This document shows, in pieces, positions 38,224-50,431 of a DNA stretch of 64,000 bases. The translations under genes and the position numbers were made by a program. Numbering within the stretch: position 1 is the stretch's first letter; each line of letters opens with the position of its first letter. Source of the DNA: Centropus unirufus (taxonomy: Eukaryota; Chordata; Aves; Cuculiformes; Centropidae); assembly GCA_013397695.1 (NCBI GenBank), contig VYZI01000236.1, positions 1,165,456 to 1,229,455 of the forward strand, written 5' to 3'. Below the pieces are notes generated by a model, which was given only the letters and a program-made list of their open reading frames with translations, ran no database searches and was not told the DNA's origin.

Positions 38224-38725
38224 TGATGGGATCTAAAATGCATCGATGGGCTGAGACCAATGGGATGAGGTTTAACAAGGCCAAATACCAGGTGCTGCCC
38301 TTGAGACACAACAACCCCAGGCAGCTCCGGGCTTCAGGAAGAGTGGCTGGAAAGCTGCCTGGAGAAGAAGGACCTGGAGGTCTTGCTTCACAGTGACTGA
38401 CCATGAGGCAGCAGTGGCCCAGGTGACCAAGAAGGCCAATGGCATCTTGGCCTGGATCAGAACCAGCGTGGCCAGCAGGGCCAGGGAGGTGATTCTGCCC
38501 CTGAACTCGGCACTGGGGAGGCCACTCCTCGAATCCTGGGGTCAGTTCTGGGCCCCTCACTCCAAGAAGGACATTGAGGTCCTGGAGTGTGTCCAGAGAA
38601 GGGCAACAAAGCTGGGGAAGGGGCTGGAGAACAAGGGTTATGAGGAGCGGCTGAGGGAACTGGGGTTGTTGAGGTTGGAGAAGAGGAGGCTGAGGGGAGA
38701 CCTCATCCCTGCCTCCAACTGCCTA
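38224..38725 (+). mobile_element. CR1 fragment missing its 3' end
   Basis: TGGGATCTAAAATGCATCG through ATCCCTGCCTCCAACTGCC. The sequence then leaves CR1, so the last 300 bp or so are absent. An internal frame of about 110 codons is open. Confidence 0.9.
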
Positions 38726-40138
38726 TACACTTTTCAAATACATGTCCACTGACCATTAATAGTAGCTATGCCTTTCTATCCTCCTAGAAATAGGTGAGAA
38801 ATAAATGGGTTGGATACTTAATAGCCAATTTAGCAATAATTACCAGCTGTTCCTGGGAAGGCTTTCACCAATTAACAATTCTTGCCTCTTCTCCTTGTTT
38901 TTCCATTAAACAATAAGTAACTTTATAGTCACTTTAGAATTCACTTATGTTCTTGAAACAAAGAAAAGCTCAAGGACAAAGGAACCTACAAACTGTATTT
39001 ACATTGGGTTTTTTTATATATATAAAAACCCTATGCGAAGTCATGTTCCATGTTAAGAGAAGATGATACGTGAAAATCTGAGTAACTAAAGACAGAATGG
39101 CCACTTACAGCTACTTGAAATTCTATAAAGTAATGACTTTCTTCTCAGCAAGGACAAAGACAGAAACAACAGGATTAAAATTGACATTCAGAAAAAGGAA
39201 ATTGAAAAATCTCCTGAAACCAGTCACCTAGAGCAAAGAAATATGACATTCTAAAGCATCAAAAGAGACGACAACTGAAGCTGGTGAGAACACCCACAAT
39301 GGAGCCAAGACCTGAGCACACCAGGGGCTTTGTCTCATGACACCTGACCAGAACTAAATGGAAGCTCAGCACTGGCTAAAGCCAAAGACCCAGTGTTAAA
39401 AACTCTACCATGGATTGTTTACGGGGGAAGGAGTGGGTTTGTTTCTTTTAACAAAACAAAGAAAGAAAGCAAACCCCCCAAAGATAGAAATTTATGCTCA
39501 CCAAAGCTGGGAAGTTTTAAAGGGAGATTAGCAAAAGACTTTTTCTGGTGCATAAACCCTTAAGTAGTAAAAGATAAATAGAGGATTAGACCAACACTTG
39601 TCTGCAATTAGAGGCTGCTTAATCACAGACAAGAGGTTAAGACACAGCAAACAGGAGATCAACATCACAACATGAAATAACTGATCTGGATTTGTATGAG
39701 TTTGCATTTAACCAAAGTTTTCTTTACCTTGTCAAGCACATCTGTGCCTGTGAAATGCATTATGCTCCTACCTCGGAACAGGTGCATTCAAGCGGGAACA
39801 TAGTTGATATCCACGTATTTGTTAGCCTGCAAAATGCTGGAAGCATTAATGCTCTGTTCCCTGCTAATTTGTACTGTATTATTGATTTCATATAGTTAGC
39901 AAATACAGTAAACGAAAAATTATTTCACTTTGGCAATCAATCTAGGCCTGGTATCTTTTATCCTAGAATAACATGACCAAAAGCCTACTAGGAATGCATC
40001 TCAGGTAGTTTGGGATTGAAGATCCCTGTCCCCTCTTGGTTTTTGTTGTTGTTTATGCAATGCAGGAAAAGCAATGGAGCATTTAGGATAAAGGGGACAT
40101 GTCATTCCCTGGTACTAAACCAGCACAGCAGATAACCA

Positions 40139-40382
40139 GTGGGAATGGCCTCAAGCTGCACCAGGGCAGGGTCAAATTGGACATTGGGAAAAAATTCTTC
40201 ACCGCAAGGGCCCTCAGGCCCTGGCAGAGGCTGCACAGGGAGGTGGTGGAGTCCCCATCCCTGGAGGAATTTAAAAGACAGAAAGATGAGGCGCTTAGGG
40301 ATATGGTTTAGTGGTGGACAGGTATGATTGGACTCAATGATCTTGGAGGTCTCTTCCAACCTGATGATCCTATGATTCTGTG
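40139..40382 (+). mobile_element. CR1 3' fragment
   Basis: GTGGGAATGGCCTCAAGCTG through ATGATCCTATGATTCTGTGA; younger type, 5'-truncated. Confidence 0.9.
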
Positions 40383-41015
40383 ACTTAGAAGATCCAGAAT
40401 ATTTTTAAGGTCTGAGTTCCTAAAGGCCCAATTTTGAATGCCTGAAAGCGTTAAGTATTGCTTTGTTTTGGCATGTTTTTAATCAAGCAAGTGAAAATCA
40501 TTCTAAATGTTTAACATTTATTAAAGTTGTTGCAGTGTTTTGAAAATAAATTATCACAAATTTTCACAGAAATTATCTTCCAAAAATTTTCGTTACACAC
40601 TGAGCCAAATTCTGCTTTCATTTACAGTTCCTCATCTCCAATGGCATCAGTCAAAAATTAATGGGTGTTAGAAGAGGAGTTCATTCAAGTATTAATTTGG
40701 GTTTTTATACACACAGCCTTATAATTACACAGAACACTGTAATCTTATTTAACATGTTCTGCAGGTGCCAGGAAAATATCTTAGAAGAGTTATCGCATTA
40801 TGAAACTGGAATTATTAAAGCCACATAATATTAAAAGCATGTGAAATGCATATGTTGAGAGCTTGCCTAAACCCTAATAGCAGACATGTCTCAGAGATTT
40901 TCAGTACCCACAGGACAAATTACTTTCTAACATACTCAATAAATCAGCAGATTTCCCATTCAAACCTTTGTGTATCTTTTATGTAAGTACTTGGGACAGA
41001 GAAGAATGCGGCTGC

Positions 41016-41419
41016 TGGGGAAGGGGCTGGAGAACAAGGGTTATGAGGAGCGGCTGAGGGAGCTGGGGTTGTTGAGGCTGGAGAAGAGGAGGCTGAGGGG
41101 AGACCTCATCCCTGCCTGGAGCTGCCTGAAAGGAGGGTGTGGAGAGGTGGGTGCTGGTCTCTTCTCCCAAGTGCCAGGGGATGGGACAAGGGGGAATAGC
41201 CTCAAGCTGCATCAGGGCAGGGTCAGGTTGGAAAAAATTTTTCACTGCAAGCGTCCTCAGGCTCTGGCAGAAGATGCGCAGGGAGGTGGTGGAGTCCCCA
41301 TCCCTGGAGGTGTTTAAAGGATGGGCATATGAGGTACTTGGGAATATGGTTTACTGGTGGACAGGTATGGTTGGACTCGATATACTCAAAGGTCTTTTCC
41401 AGCCTGGCAGTTCAATGAT
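41016..41419 (+). mobile_element. CR1 fragment, partner of 31,079
   Basis: It starts CTGGGGAAGGGGCTGGAG, truncated further in than its partner, and ends GCAGTTCAATGATC. It shares the partner's private variants but has one fewer terminal ATTCTATG unit. Confidence 0.9.
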
Positions 41420-41597
41420 CTGTCACAGGAAAAAAAAGGACTACTACATTAGACATCCTAGAGCAGAAAATAAATTGAGGGGCAGTCTACTCTTTTACTG
41501 TCAAAATTTTGTCCTTCAAAGCAAACAGTTTGTGTGAACCTTTCATTCTTACAGCCCACAAGCTTATCATATATCCCCTGTAATCTGTCACTAGAGA
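41420..41597 (+). repeat. Second copy of the non-CR1 flank
   Basis: Matches 31,642-31,820 with a 3-bp insertion and about ten substitutions. The match stops within a few bases of the N at 41,598. Confidence 0.85.
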
Positions 41598-41598
41598 N
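41598..41598. other. Single ambiguous base (N)
   Basis: The N may be a scaffold join or one unresolved base. Aligning to 31,818 suggests an A would fit, after which the two loci diverge. Confidence 0.7.
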
Positions 41599-41979
41599 TA
41601 TCTATATTAATATTACATTTATTTATATAATTTGAAGTACCAAGTCACAAAGCCATAACCATCTCCAGACATAATTTAGAAGCAAGAGAAGCATAATTGC
41701 CAGATGCACATCATCTTTTCTTTTTGTTCATCACGTCCTTCCCCTATATCATTCCAGGATTCAGAAGGATTTTCTATTTTGAGGAAATATTTCCCTTCAG
41801 ATAAGTGCCATGAGTCAGAGAAACAAGAAGCCATGAACAACAGCCAAAAAACAATAAATGCCTGGCATCTTGACTCCCTCCCAGGTTGCAGTGTTTTCGG
41901 AATATCCATAAATGATGCTGCAGAGCCAGTAACCACGCAGCAAACAGCTCCGTAGACTCACTGAGAAATTAATGACTGC

Positions 41980-42640
41980 AAAGGCTGTGGAGATTTAAGG
42001 AGTAGCTCAGGTTAAGAAAGCTCAGTGTAGGCCTCTACATATAAATGTCCACATGGTGGCTGGGTCTTGAAGAGACCATTTGATACAGTGGAGGGTTTAG
42101 TTGCCTAAATATGGGCTTCTAGAGGTCCTTGAGACATCCTGCTATATCCCAGCTGGTCTCTAGTTGCAGGTCTAGAAGAGCACAGGTCTAATCAGAGAAG
42201 TCCCAATGGATGTCCTGGATACTCTAGCACACCTCAGGTGTCACCCAAATGCCACCTGTCCTAGGGAAAATGAATCAAAAGCCCTGGAGATCTGGTCAGT
42301 GCAATCCACAGATCCTGATGAGCAAGGTTTCACACCCTGAAGTATAGGCATAAGAAGCCAATTGATGTAGAACATTTGAGACCCTTAAAAGTGTCTGAGA
42401 TGGCTACAGGAGGACAACAAACACATCACAGGATCCAAGGAAAGTTGCTTCCCACTACATATCCTACTGGATACGATGTGTCATCTCACATCACTCTAAG
42501 CACCTATGCTGGAAAAGTGCACAGCTCGGTGCCCTAGGAATTCTACGCACCTACTCCAAGTGACCTGAAGGGCTCCACCACCTACACCCACTGCACTGAG
42601 TAAGCCCTCCAGGCCTCAAATCTTTGCTAAACATGTTCAC
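41980..42640. repeat. Possible unclassified repeat
   Basis: GCCTCTACATATAAATGTCC, GAGACCATTTGATACAGTGG and ACATCCTGCTATATCCCAGC have the feel of a dispersed avian repeat. No coding frame and no clear ends were seen. Family unknown. Confidence 0.25.
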
Positions 42641-43142
42641 CACTATTTAAGATGCAGTTTTCCTGCCTGGTCTGTCTCTTCCCAGCTAACAGTGGCTTTC
42701 CCCTAAGACTTGCACCACTGTTTCTCATACTCACCCCATTATCTCATCAATCTCCACCACCCCGTTTAAGTTTGGTCAAATGGAGAAAACCTCCAGGAGG
42801 TGCCCAGTTGACTCACTGTCCAGGCCATACAAGCTGTGTAGGCTAAACCTCTATCCCTCAGTCTACAAACACAATTCAGACTCTTAATACATATGCATAC
42901 AGCTCCGCATGAGCACCTGGATTTAGGTGTCTTCATGGCAAATCAAACCGCACCAAATCTTGCCCAATATCTACAGGATTACTCCGTGCATACACACAGC
43001 TGTTGTCGGTTAGACTTTTCTGTTCAGATTTTTCCCTCATTCAAAATTAAAGTGAAGCAAAAAAAACCCCAAACAAATCACGTGAGGTGTAAGCACACGC
43101 ATTCCTCTGAATTGCTTTGACATTCTGAACCCAAATCAACCA

Positions 43143-43900
43143 TGGGCTGAGACCAGCGGGATGAGGTTTAACAAGGCCAAATGCCAGGTCCTGCACTTGG
43201 GACACAACAACCCAGGCAGCTCAAGGCTTCAGGAAGAGTGGCTGGAAAGCTGCCTGGAGGAGAAGGACCTGGGGGTGTTGCTTCACAGTGACTAAACATG
43301 AGGCAGCAGTGGCCCAGGTGGCCAAGAAGACCAATGGCATCTTGGCCTGGATCAGAACCAGCGTGGCCAGCAGGGCCAGGGAGGTGATTCTGCCCCTGCA
43401 CTCAGCACTGGGGAGGCCACACCTCGAATCCTGGGTCCAGTCTTGGGCCCCTCACTCCAAGAAGGACATTGAGGTCCTGGAGTGTGTCCAGAGAAGGGCA
43501 ACAAAGCTGGGGAAGGGGCTGGAGAACAAGGGTTATGAGGAGCGTCTGAGGGAGCTGGGGTTGTTGAGGCTGGAGAAGAGGAGGCTGAGGGGAGACCTCA
43601 TCCCTGCCTGGAGCTGCCTGAAAGGAGGGTGTGGAGAGGTGGGTGCTGGTCTCTTCTCCCAAGTGCCAGGGGATAGGACAAGGGGGAATGGCCTCCAGCT
43701 GCACCAGGGCAGGATCAGATTGGACATTAGGAAAAAATTATTCAGTGCCAGGGTCCTGAGGCCCTGGCAGAGGCTGCACAGGGAGGTGGTGGAGTCCCCA
43801 TCCCTGGAGGGGTTTAAGAGCCAGGCAGATGAGGTGCTCAGGGATCTGGTTTAGTGGTGGGCAGGAACGGTTGGACTCAAAACCTGGGAATTCTATGTGT
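43143..43900 (+). mobile_element. CR1 fragment (younger type), about 760 bp, open ORF2 tail
   Basis: It begins TGGGCTGAGACCAGCGGG. About 188 codons are open to the conserved stop at 43,854. The 3' tail lacks the usual TGATCTCAGAGGTC before GGGAATTCTATG. Confidence 0.92.
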
Positions 43901-45640
43901 CTATATAGGGGTGTCACGAGCACAAAATTGCCAGACACTCCCAAAGAACTGTTGCACAGCCCAGTGCCAGGGTAGCACAGATTCACACAGGGTTTACATC
44001 CCCTTACAAATCTGCTCTGCGTTCAGTGTGGGCACTGCAGCCATTAACAGCAAGACAAAAACATATTTCTAAACAATCCTGTTCTTCAGTCACTTCACAT
44101 TTACTAATGAGGCTGAATATTTAGTCCAGGAATAACCACTCATTCTTAAAATTCTTTAGCACTGATTTTTTTTTGAGGTATTATTTTGAAAAAAATAAAA
44201 GCTGACAGATCTGCAAGACCTGAATTGTACTGCCAGGGATTTAGTTGATGGTTACTGGGGGTCAGGACAGAGGGAAGTTTGTTTCAGCTAAGATTTCCTA
44301 TGGAGCTGGCTCCATTACAGGGGAAAATTCTTGTCACACCAACGCATCCAATTCAGCTCTTTCCTAGAAATGCTTCTTTCTTCTCATCCTTTCTTACAGC
44401 TATAATTGTAAGGGTGACTTCTGTCACTTTTTAGAAGCACCCAAAATGTCATCAGAGGTCCCATGCTTCAGCAAGTGAGAAAAACTAACAATTTCATCCT
44501 GCAGCAACCTCGTCGTCAGGCTCATACACCAAGGAAGGGTTAATTTCCACTAAGAGCTCCCACTGGTATGTTTTTAACAATCTGTATTTCTTAAAACACA
44601 ACACCATTCAATCACTGCCTGTTCTGAGGGCCATGCTAAAATACGTTTAAGCCCAGCCTTCCTTCTCTGTAAAGTGGGAGCAATGACTGATGAGAGGGAG
44701 CTGAGGGAACATCGGGTCCTCTCTAGCAGTGAGCACTCAGTGTCTTCTCCTTCACCCCGCACCCTGGCTTGGGCACCCTGTTCACATCTTCTGTTCCTCA
44801 TCAGGCAAATCAGATCCTAGCAACCTTCTGGTTTTTATTAAGTAGGGGTTTTTCCCAGTCACAAGCCCAGTGCAGGGTAGCCCTAAGTGAACCACGCTTT
44901 CCCCGCACGACCATGTTATTTTCTGATCATTTAAAAGCCTGCACTGCAGGGAGGTTATCGCTAACAGCGCTGCAGGCACTAAATGGGAATTATCTGCCAT
45001 CTGAATTACATCATCTGCAGCCACAGCCATTGTGAGAGCCTCATTTTGAGGAGCAATTTAACACCACACGCTGTAAGGCTGCATTCTGCTGTACACAATC
45101 CCACCAGTGTACAACGACCGGAGTGCCACCTGGTGTGACCCGCGTGCCCGTCACTGGGGCTGAAAACAAACGCTGAATTGTTAGGGACTGCTCAGAAAGG
45201 CTGAGTCAAGCTTGTATGAACAGCAAAATTCAGAACCATCATGAAAAAGACATGTACAACCTTATAATGTGCGATAATACTCATCAAAAGAAGCCTGCAG
45301 AATAAAGCGACTCATTTGTCCAAACACAGAAAGGAATATATCAACTATTGTCTTTAATGACATTCAAAATCCAGGCTATTTGGCTCATTCCACAGACAGG
45401 AAATCAGCAAACAATTCAGTTTATAACACAAACAGTTCAGTTTGTAACACAAATTCAGTTTATAACACAAAATAATCTTCACCATCAAACACCATCAAAA
45501 TCTTCAGACACACCTTAGAAAAGAGATATCATCTATATTTTCGCACAGCCTCAATGGAGGCCTGTCCAAGTTGACACATTTACCATAAAAACACACAAGA
45601 ATCTGATTGAAAACATAGAGTCAAGCCCAACCAGACTTAC

Positions 45641-45733
45641 CTGAAAGTGCAAAATTATGGTCCATATCAACCCCAAAGTCAATTTGGGATTCCCGTCTGT
45701 TATGTCATCATTTCTAATGTTCACCAGTTTCAC
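45641..45733 (-). CDS. DST: DST exon: CH1 C-terminal actin-binding helix, 31 codons
   Basis: Ninety-three nucleotides, phase 0, encode VKLVNIRNDDITDGNPKLTL... ending IILHFQ. This is the most conserved segment of the spectrin-family CH1 domain and corresponds to the actin-binding signature 2 region. Donor is GTAAGT. In the full-length actin-binding isoforms it joins the exon at 27,536. The 18-kb intron in between holds the alternative first exon at 36,221-37,006. Confidence 0.96.
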
Positions 45734-45845
45734 CTGTCATTGTGGAAAGAAAACAGGGACAAAAGTGAAATAAATATGCCACAAATACATCCTGCAAGAC
45801 ACAGACATGGCAATAAAGGACAGGTTACAAAATCCCTGAGCCTAC

Positions 45846-46354
45846 AGGGCCAGGGAGGTGATTCTACCCCTGCACTCAGCACTGGGGAGGACACACCTCA
45901 AATCCTGGGGTCAGGTCTGGGCCCCTCACTCCAAGAAGGACATTGAGGTCCTGGAGTGTGTCCAGACAAGGGCAACAAAGCTGGGGAAGGGGCTGGAGAA
46001 CAAGGGTTATGAGGAGCAGCTGAGGGAGCTGGGGCTGTTCCAACTGCCTGAAAGGAGGATGTGGAGAGGTGGGTGCTGGTCTCTTCTCCCAAGTGACAGG
46101 GGATGGGACAAGGGGGAATGGCCTCCAGCTGCACCAGGGCAGGGTCGGATTGGACATTGGGAAAAAATTCTTCACTGCAAGGGTCCTGAGGCCCCAGCAG
46201 AGGCTGCACAGGGAGGTGATGGAGTCCCCATCCCTGGAGGGGTTTAATAATGGGGAGATGAGGTGCTCAGGGATCTGGTTTAGTGGTGAACAGGTACAGT
46301 TGGACTTGATAACCTCAGAGGTCTTTTCCAACCTGGGGATTCTAGGATTCTGTG
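45846..46354 (+). mobile_element. CR1 fragment with a small internal deletion
   Basis: GGGCCAGGGAGGTGATTCTA through GGGATTCTAGGATTCTGTG. About 50 bp are missing at 46,036, between GGGGCTGTT and CCAACTGCC. Confidence 0.9.
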
Positions 46355-46725
46355 AAGTCCTACTACATAAAAATGTCCTTGGGACTCTCATTTCAAGTCA
46401 CCACTCATTTCATTCCTAGTGTATTTGTTCAACTTAGGTTGACAGCAAAAATTTGCTTTGAACTCAGTGACGCAGAACTGAGTTCTCAATGCACACACAT
46501 CACTCAGTGACCCAAAAGGCAGTTTGCAATTTCACTCAGAATATTAAAATACATGTTTTTATCACCATATTAAGTACCTGTCTGTGCTTTCCTACCTCAT
46601 ATTTTTTCAAGCCTATTAAATGGCAAACAAAATAAAAAAGTATAAACCAATCAGAAAGCAAATTTCCCTGTGTCACGTCCTTCAGATGGGATGGATATAA
46701 GCACAATTTATTCTTTCATCCACGT

Positions 46726-46865
46726 TTGGATAATTTTTTCATTATTTTTATTTTATTATTTATCTTCAGACATTTTTGCTATTCATTGTTCTTTTATTTT
46801 AATTATTATTTTATTTTTATTGTTTTATTTTCATTATTACTATTATTTGTTTGTTTATTATTTCT
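46726..46865. repeat. TTATTT-rich low-complexity tract
   Basis: Reiterated ATTTTTATTTTATT-type sequence on the plus strand. No gene function is evident. Confidence 0.8.
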
Positions 46866-47489
46866 CCCATTTTGCAAAGGGAGAAAGCATGAATGCTCTA
46901 AGTGTTTAAGACAAAAACTTAAGAGAAACACCCAACAGTGTGGGTTTCAAGTGTTTGGCTCTCAGGGGATATAGGTAAAATTCCGCCTGACCCTTCCACA
47001 GTCCAGGCGACTCCACTGCCTTTCTAGGGCAACAGTTTTGCTTTCATCAGGAAAAAGGCTTGAGACAGTTTCCCCAATTCAAATATAATTAAAAAAAGGA
47101 ACTCCCAGGCAATGTTCCCATTTTTTTCAATCTGCATTTTGCACTAAAAATTAGAATGTGAACCAAACTTCACACCAGTTAAGTGTTTGATAGTTAAATC
47201 TACTGTGAGCAACTCCTGGATCTTACTTATGATTTCGTCCTCTTTAACACCATACTCCACATGGAGGGTGTTGATGTTATTGCCCAGAAAAGGGTGGTAT
47301 AAAGTTACCTTTGCCACACCATTTTTAACCCCCTCAAGCACAAGATCAAGCTGAGTCCACATCACCAGCCATTATACAATAAAAAAAATAATCATAATAG
47401 AAGACCAAGCAGGGCATATTTCTTATTATTTATTAGTTGCAGGTGACAACACTTTCGTTAACCTTTTTTTATGGAAATTCCCACCATAC

Positions 47490-47567
47490 CTGGCGTTTCC
47501 TCAAATAGTCAAGTGCAATTTGGACGTTCTGGAGTCGGTGAAAACGCATCCGACCTTTTTCTCGGGG
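47490..47567 (-). CDS. DST: DST exon: CH1, 26 codons
   Basis: Seventy-eight nucleotides, phase 0 at both ends, encode PREKGRMRFHRLQNVQIAL... ending DYLRKRQ. This is the CH1 helix that precedes the second actin-binding site in plakins. The acceptor is TTTTAG and the donor GTATGG. Confidence 0.95.
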
Positions 47568-49781
47568 CTAAAATTGGAAAACAATAGTTATTTAGATTTT
47601 CTCATCCAACAAAAGAACAAACAGTCCGACTGAAAAGATACATAAAAACTCTAAAACACTGCAGTTTTCATGAAGTCAGTACCTTTGGTGGAAAAGTCTG
47701 CCTTAAAAGTTGTGAGGGTTTAAACTGTAGTTGAAATTGTGCAGCACAGTGGGTGGTAAGAGACATCAGTGGTCCCAAACCACAACTTTGATCCAGCTTT
47801 TTCCCTGGAAAGTACTATTTAAGCTAAAAAAGGCCCTAAATGAATCTACCCCCAGAAAACAAACTGCAATATATTATTATGATGGATCGACAGTACATTA
47901 AGCAAAGCAAAATATAGATAATGTCATGGACCTTTATGTTGCTCTGGTCAGCTCCATGATGGAAAAGCTTACCTCCGTAGGCAACTTTATGATTGGATGC
48001 TGTTTATTTCTGGTACGACTGCATAAATATATGTTGATATCATATGGGTTATTTACAGTATCTAATAAAAATAATACCTTCCTCCAAACAGAATAATTCA
48101 ACATATACAGCCCTAAAGTGTCAGATTAAAGTCTTGGGTAGAACTTTATGAAAAAAACGAAGTCACTCCTCTCAAAGCAAAGTCAAAACTAGGAGAAACT
48201 TAAGCATGAGTGGTGTGTTAATGGAAATATGGCAAAAAAATGCATGCAGTTAGTGTCAAATCACCAAGGAGAAGAATCACACACAGAAAGCATACTTTAC
48301 TTAGCTGTCACTGAGCAGCAATGGGAAAGCAGTTAAATTTCTAGCATCGTCATATCCCAATCCTTCTATTCTTCTTCCTTGTTTCAGATTTTTCACAAAC
48401 TTCCACAGCAATAAACTGAAAGGGACTGTAACTGCCAGGGATCAGCCATGGATATGAGTATTTCCCCAAGTCACTGTGAAACACGTAGGTACAGGCCCAA
48501 ACCTTTCTCAACCACCCTTTTTTACCACAAAAGTATCAGGTGCTTACCAAAAAGAAATATGCAGCAAATGGAGTTGAGTAAGAAGCATAAACTAAAATGC
48601 AAAGACCTTTTATTTTCCATTCTAGAACCTTCAAATTGGTGCCTTGTTTTTCACACCAACAGCCCGGGATCCAGCCCTGCAGCCCTTGCCACTGAGCAGC
48701 TTCCCTGGATGGAAGGAGGGACGGCAAAGCACGTATAATAAATCCCAAACTATGCCTTTAGGTAGAGCATCTCAAAGGGGAAACCTTTTTTTTCTTTTTT
48801 CTTTTTTTTTTAATGCACAGCCGAATTGCAGTGGTTTGAGTAATGTTAAGCCCTGGGAAAAAGACAAGCACAGAAACTCCACTGAAATCACAGCTGCAGC
48901 GCAACACACAGGGAGCCACGGCGGCACTCAGGCCCTCAGCCAGTTGCTTTAAACATGGAGGCCTACAAAGGCTTGAGACAGCTCACTTGAGCTAAGAAGA
49001 ACTCAGCATTTTACACTTTATCAGTAGATATTTCCTTTCTGGATGGTTAGAATACAGTGACACAATAATTCAGCATTTGTTGTGAGAAAGAGAAACCCTA
49101 CAGACACTCTGCATGCTTAGTAGCTGCTACACAACGCTGTCACTTGAAGTCTACTTTGACAATCTGCTTGGATAAAAATAACTACTACATTGGATAAACT
49201 AACAAACAGGGTCTGAATTGCCTCATTTCAAACTGGTACCCGATAGTATGTCAAATACACCAGGTGTGCAGCAGACGGATGCTTCTAGACAAATCACCTT
49301 TGTTGCCTTGGACTTCACTAAGGAGAGCCTTCAAGCCTTTGTTAAATTGCTTATATATGGGTGATACCATTTAAAAAGGAAAACTTGGTTGAATGGAATT
49401 ATGGTGGTCCCCTATTTGTTACTAAAAAGCATGATTTTGTAATGCCTTGATAATGTAATTTGCACCACAGTTTTGTACAGCTTAAGGAAAGAAAATAAAC
49501 AGAAATCTTGAATATTTGCATTTTAGCTGCTTGCAAACAGGCTGGATAAAACTTGATCTTTACCATACCTCCATCATAAAGATACGTATCCTGGTTTATC
49601 ACTGTGAGTTCGTTTGTTCTCTCTCTAGCACACTTCAGCACACCAAACTAAGGATTTGCATTAGCAGCCACCACACTTCAAACACTACATTAGTACAGTT
49701 ATGGGGGTCGGCACCTACCCCCTTATCCTCATCCTCCACATCCTCATGCTGTTCATTTGTGCATGCTTCTGTTGAACTCAC
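47568..49781 (-). other. DST intron
   Basis: Only a T-rich run at about 48,787-48,815; no repeat family or exon recognised. Confidence 0.65.
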
Positions 49782-49817
49782 CAACCGTAAGGTCTTCAAA
49801 AAATCTCGCTCTCTTGG
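49782..49817 (-). CDS. DST: DST microexon in CH1, 12 codons (probably alternative)
   Basis: A 36-nt exon encodes PRERDFLKTLRL. It has an AG acceptor and a good GTGAGT donor and is in phase 0 on both sides. Skipping it joins ...SGDTL directly to PREKGRMRF..., the commonest plakin sequence. Including it adds 12 residues between two CH1 helices and duplicates the PRE start. Plectin is known to have an analogous small alternative insertion at this point of its actin-binding domain. Tissue use, for instance neural or muscle, is inference. Confidence 0.8.
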
Positions 49818-50341
49818 CTAATGAATACAACAGACAGGAGACAGGACAGCAAAAAACACAAGACAGACCACAAATGAAAAGAAGAGCATGAAAAGGAGAA
49901 CATAACGAAGAGAACAAATACCAAGCAAAGGAAGTCGTGCTCACAAAGAAAGGGAATGACACCTGAGGAGTGGGTTAGACAATTTGGGGGACACTGTATC
50001 CTTGCTGTTTGTAAGTTATTGCCTTTAGCACAAAGGGATATTAAGCATCCAATACTTGTTAAAAGAAAAAAAAATATAAAGAAAAGGGAAGAACGGAAAA
50101 AATAGCACATAACCCTAATTAAAGAAAGGAAGTCTCATTGACCACAAGAAATTAAAAGAACAGATTGCATTCCCCCACAGAATTCATGATGGAATATTTT
50201 ACCAACAGAAATACAACCTGTGTTGTTCATAGAAAGCCACAGATTAAGAAATCTCCAGCAGTCGACATCTTAAGATTTAACTAACAGAGGAAATGGATAC
50301 AGAACAAACTGGAGCCACTGCATCCTGATCTAAAAGCTTAC

Positions 50342-50431
50342 CAAGGTGTCTCCAGAAAGGACTTCTAGAAGCGAGATCAAGTTATGTCCATCTCTTAGGT
50401 CTTCATATAGATCATTCACATGCTTTCGAAC
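50342..50431 (-). CDS. DST: DST exon: CH1 core, 30 codons
   Basis: Ninety nucleotides, phase 0 at both ends, encode VRKHVNDLYEDLRDG... ending ...LSGDTL. This is the conserved CH1 core of the plakin actin-binding domain, and the DLRDGHNLISLLEVL stretch is characteristic of spectrin-type CH1 domains. The acceptor is ATGCAG and the donor GTAAGC. The upstream exon that should carry the first CH1 helix (KKTFTKW-type) was not found in the 13.6 kb to the right edge, so the intron is long. Confidence 0.95.

Larger units (their letters stand above)
37007..45640 (-). other. DST intron and putative promoter region of the lipidated isoform
   Basis: 37,007 to about 37,700 should include the 5' UTR and promoter. 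No clear TATA box or CpG island could be assigned. CR1 copies at 38,224, 40,139, 41,016 and 43,143. 43,901-45,640 holds only a short tandem repeat of CAGTTTATAACACAAA at about 45,416-45,470. Confidence 0.6.
372..50431 (-). other. DST: Dystonin gene, 5' part (19 main exons plus two alternative first exons)
   Basis: Dystonin is a giant plakin cytolinker that ties actin, microtubules, intermediate filaments and membrane junctions together. The exons listed separately translate, in order, to CH1, CH2 and the beginning of the plakin domain. Every junction keeps frame and every intron has GT/AG ends. I chose DST over its paralogs MACF1 and plectin because the plakin exons, the epithelial N-terminus at 7,092-7,258 and the Ser/Thr/Leu-rich segment at 4,818-5,280 match dystonin as I remember it. 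The gene continues beyond both edges: the exon before 50,431 and the SH3-containing plakin region after 372 are missing. Short introns (for example 79 nt at 10,085-10,163) alternate with introns of 16-18 kb. No frameshift or premature stop was seen in any exon. Confidence 0.96.

Noticed and set aside
46726..46865. Coding frame of hydrophobic residues
   Set aside because: It is a translation of TTATTT-type low-complexity DNA.
27370..50431. The paralogs MACF1 or plectin as identity of the gene
   Set aside because: The CH exons are similar in all three, but the plakin exons, the epithelial N-terminus and the Ser/Thr/Leu-rich insertion point to dystonin.
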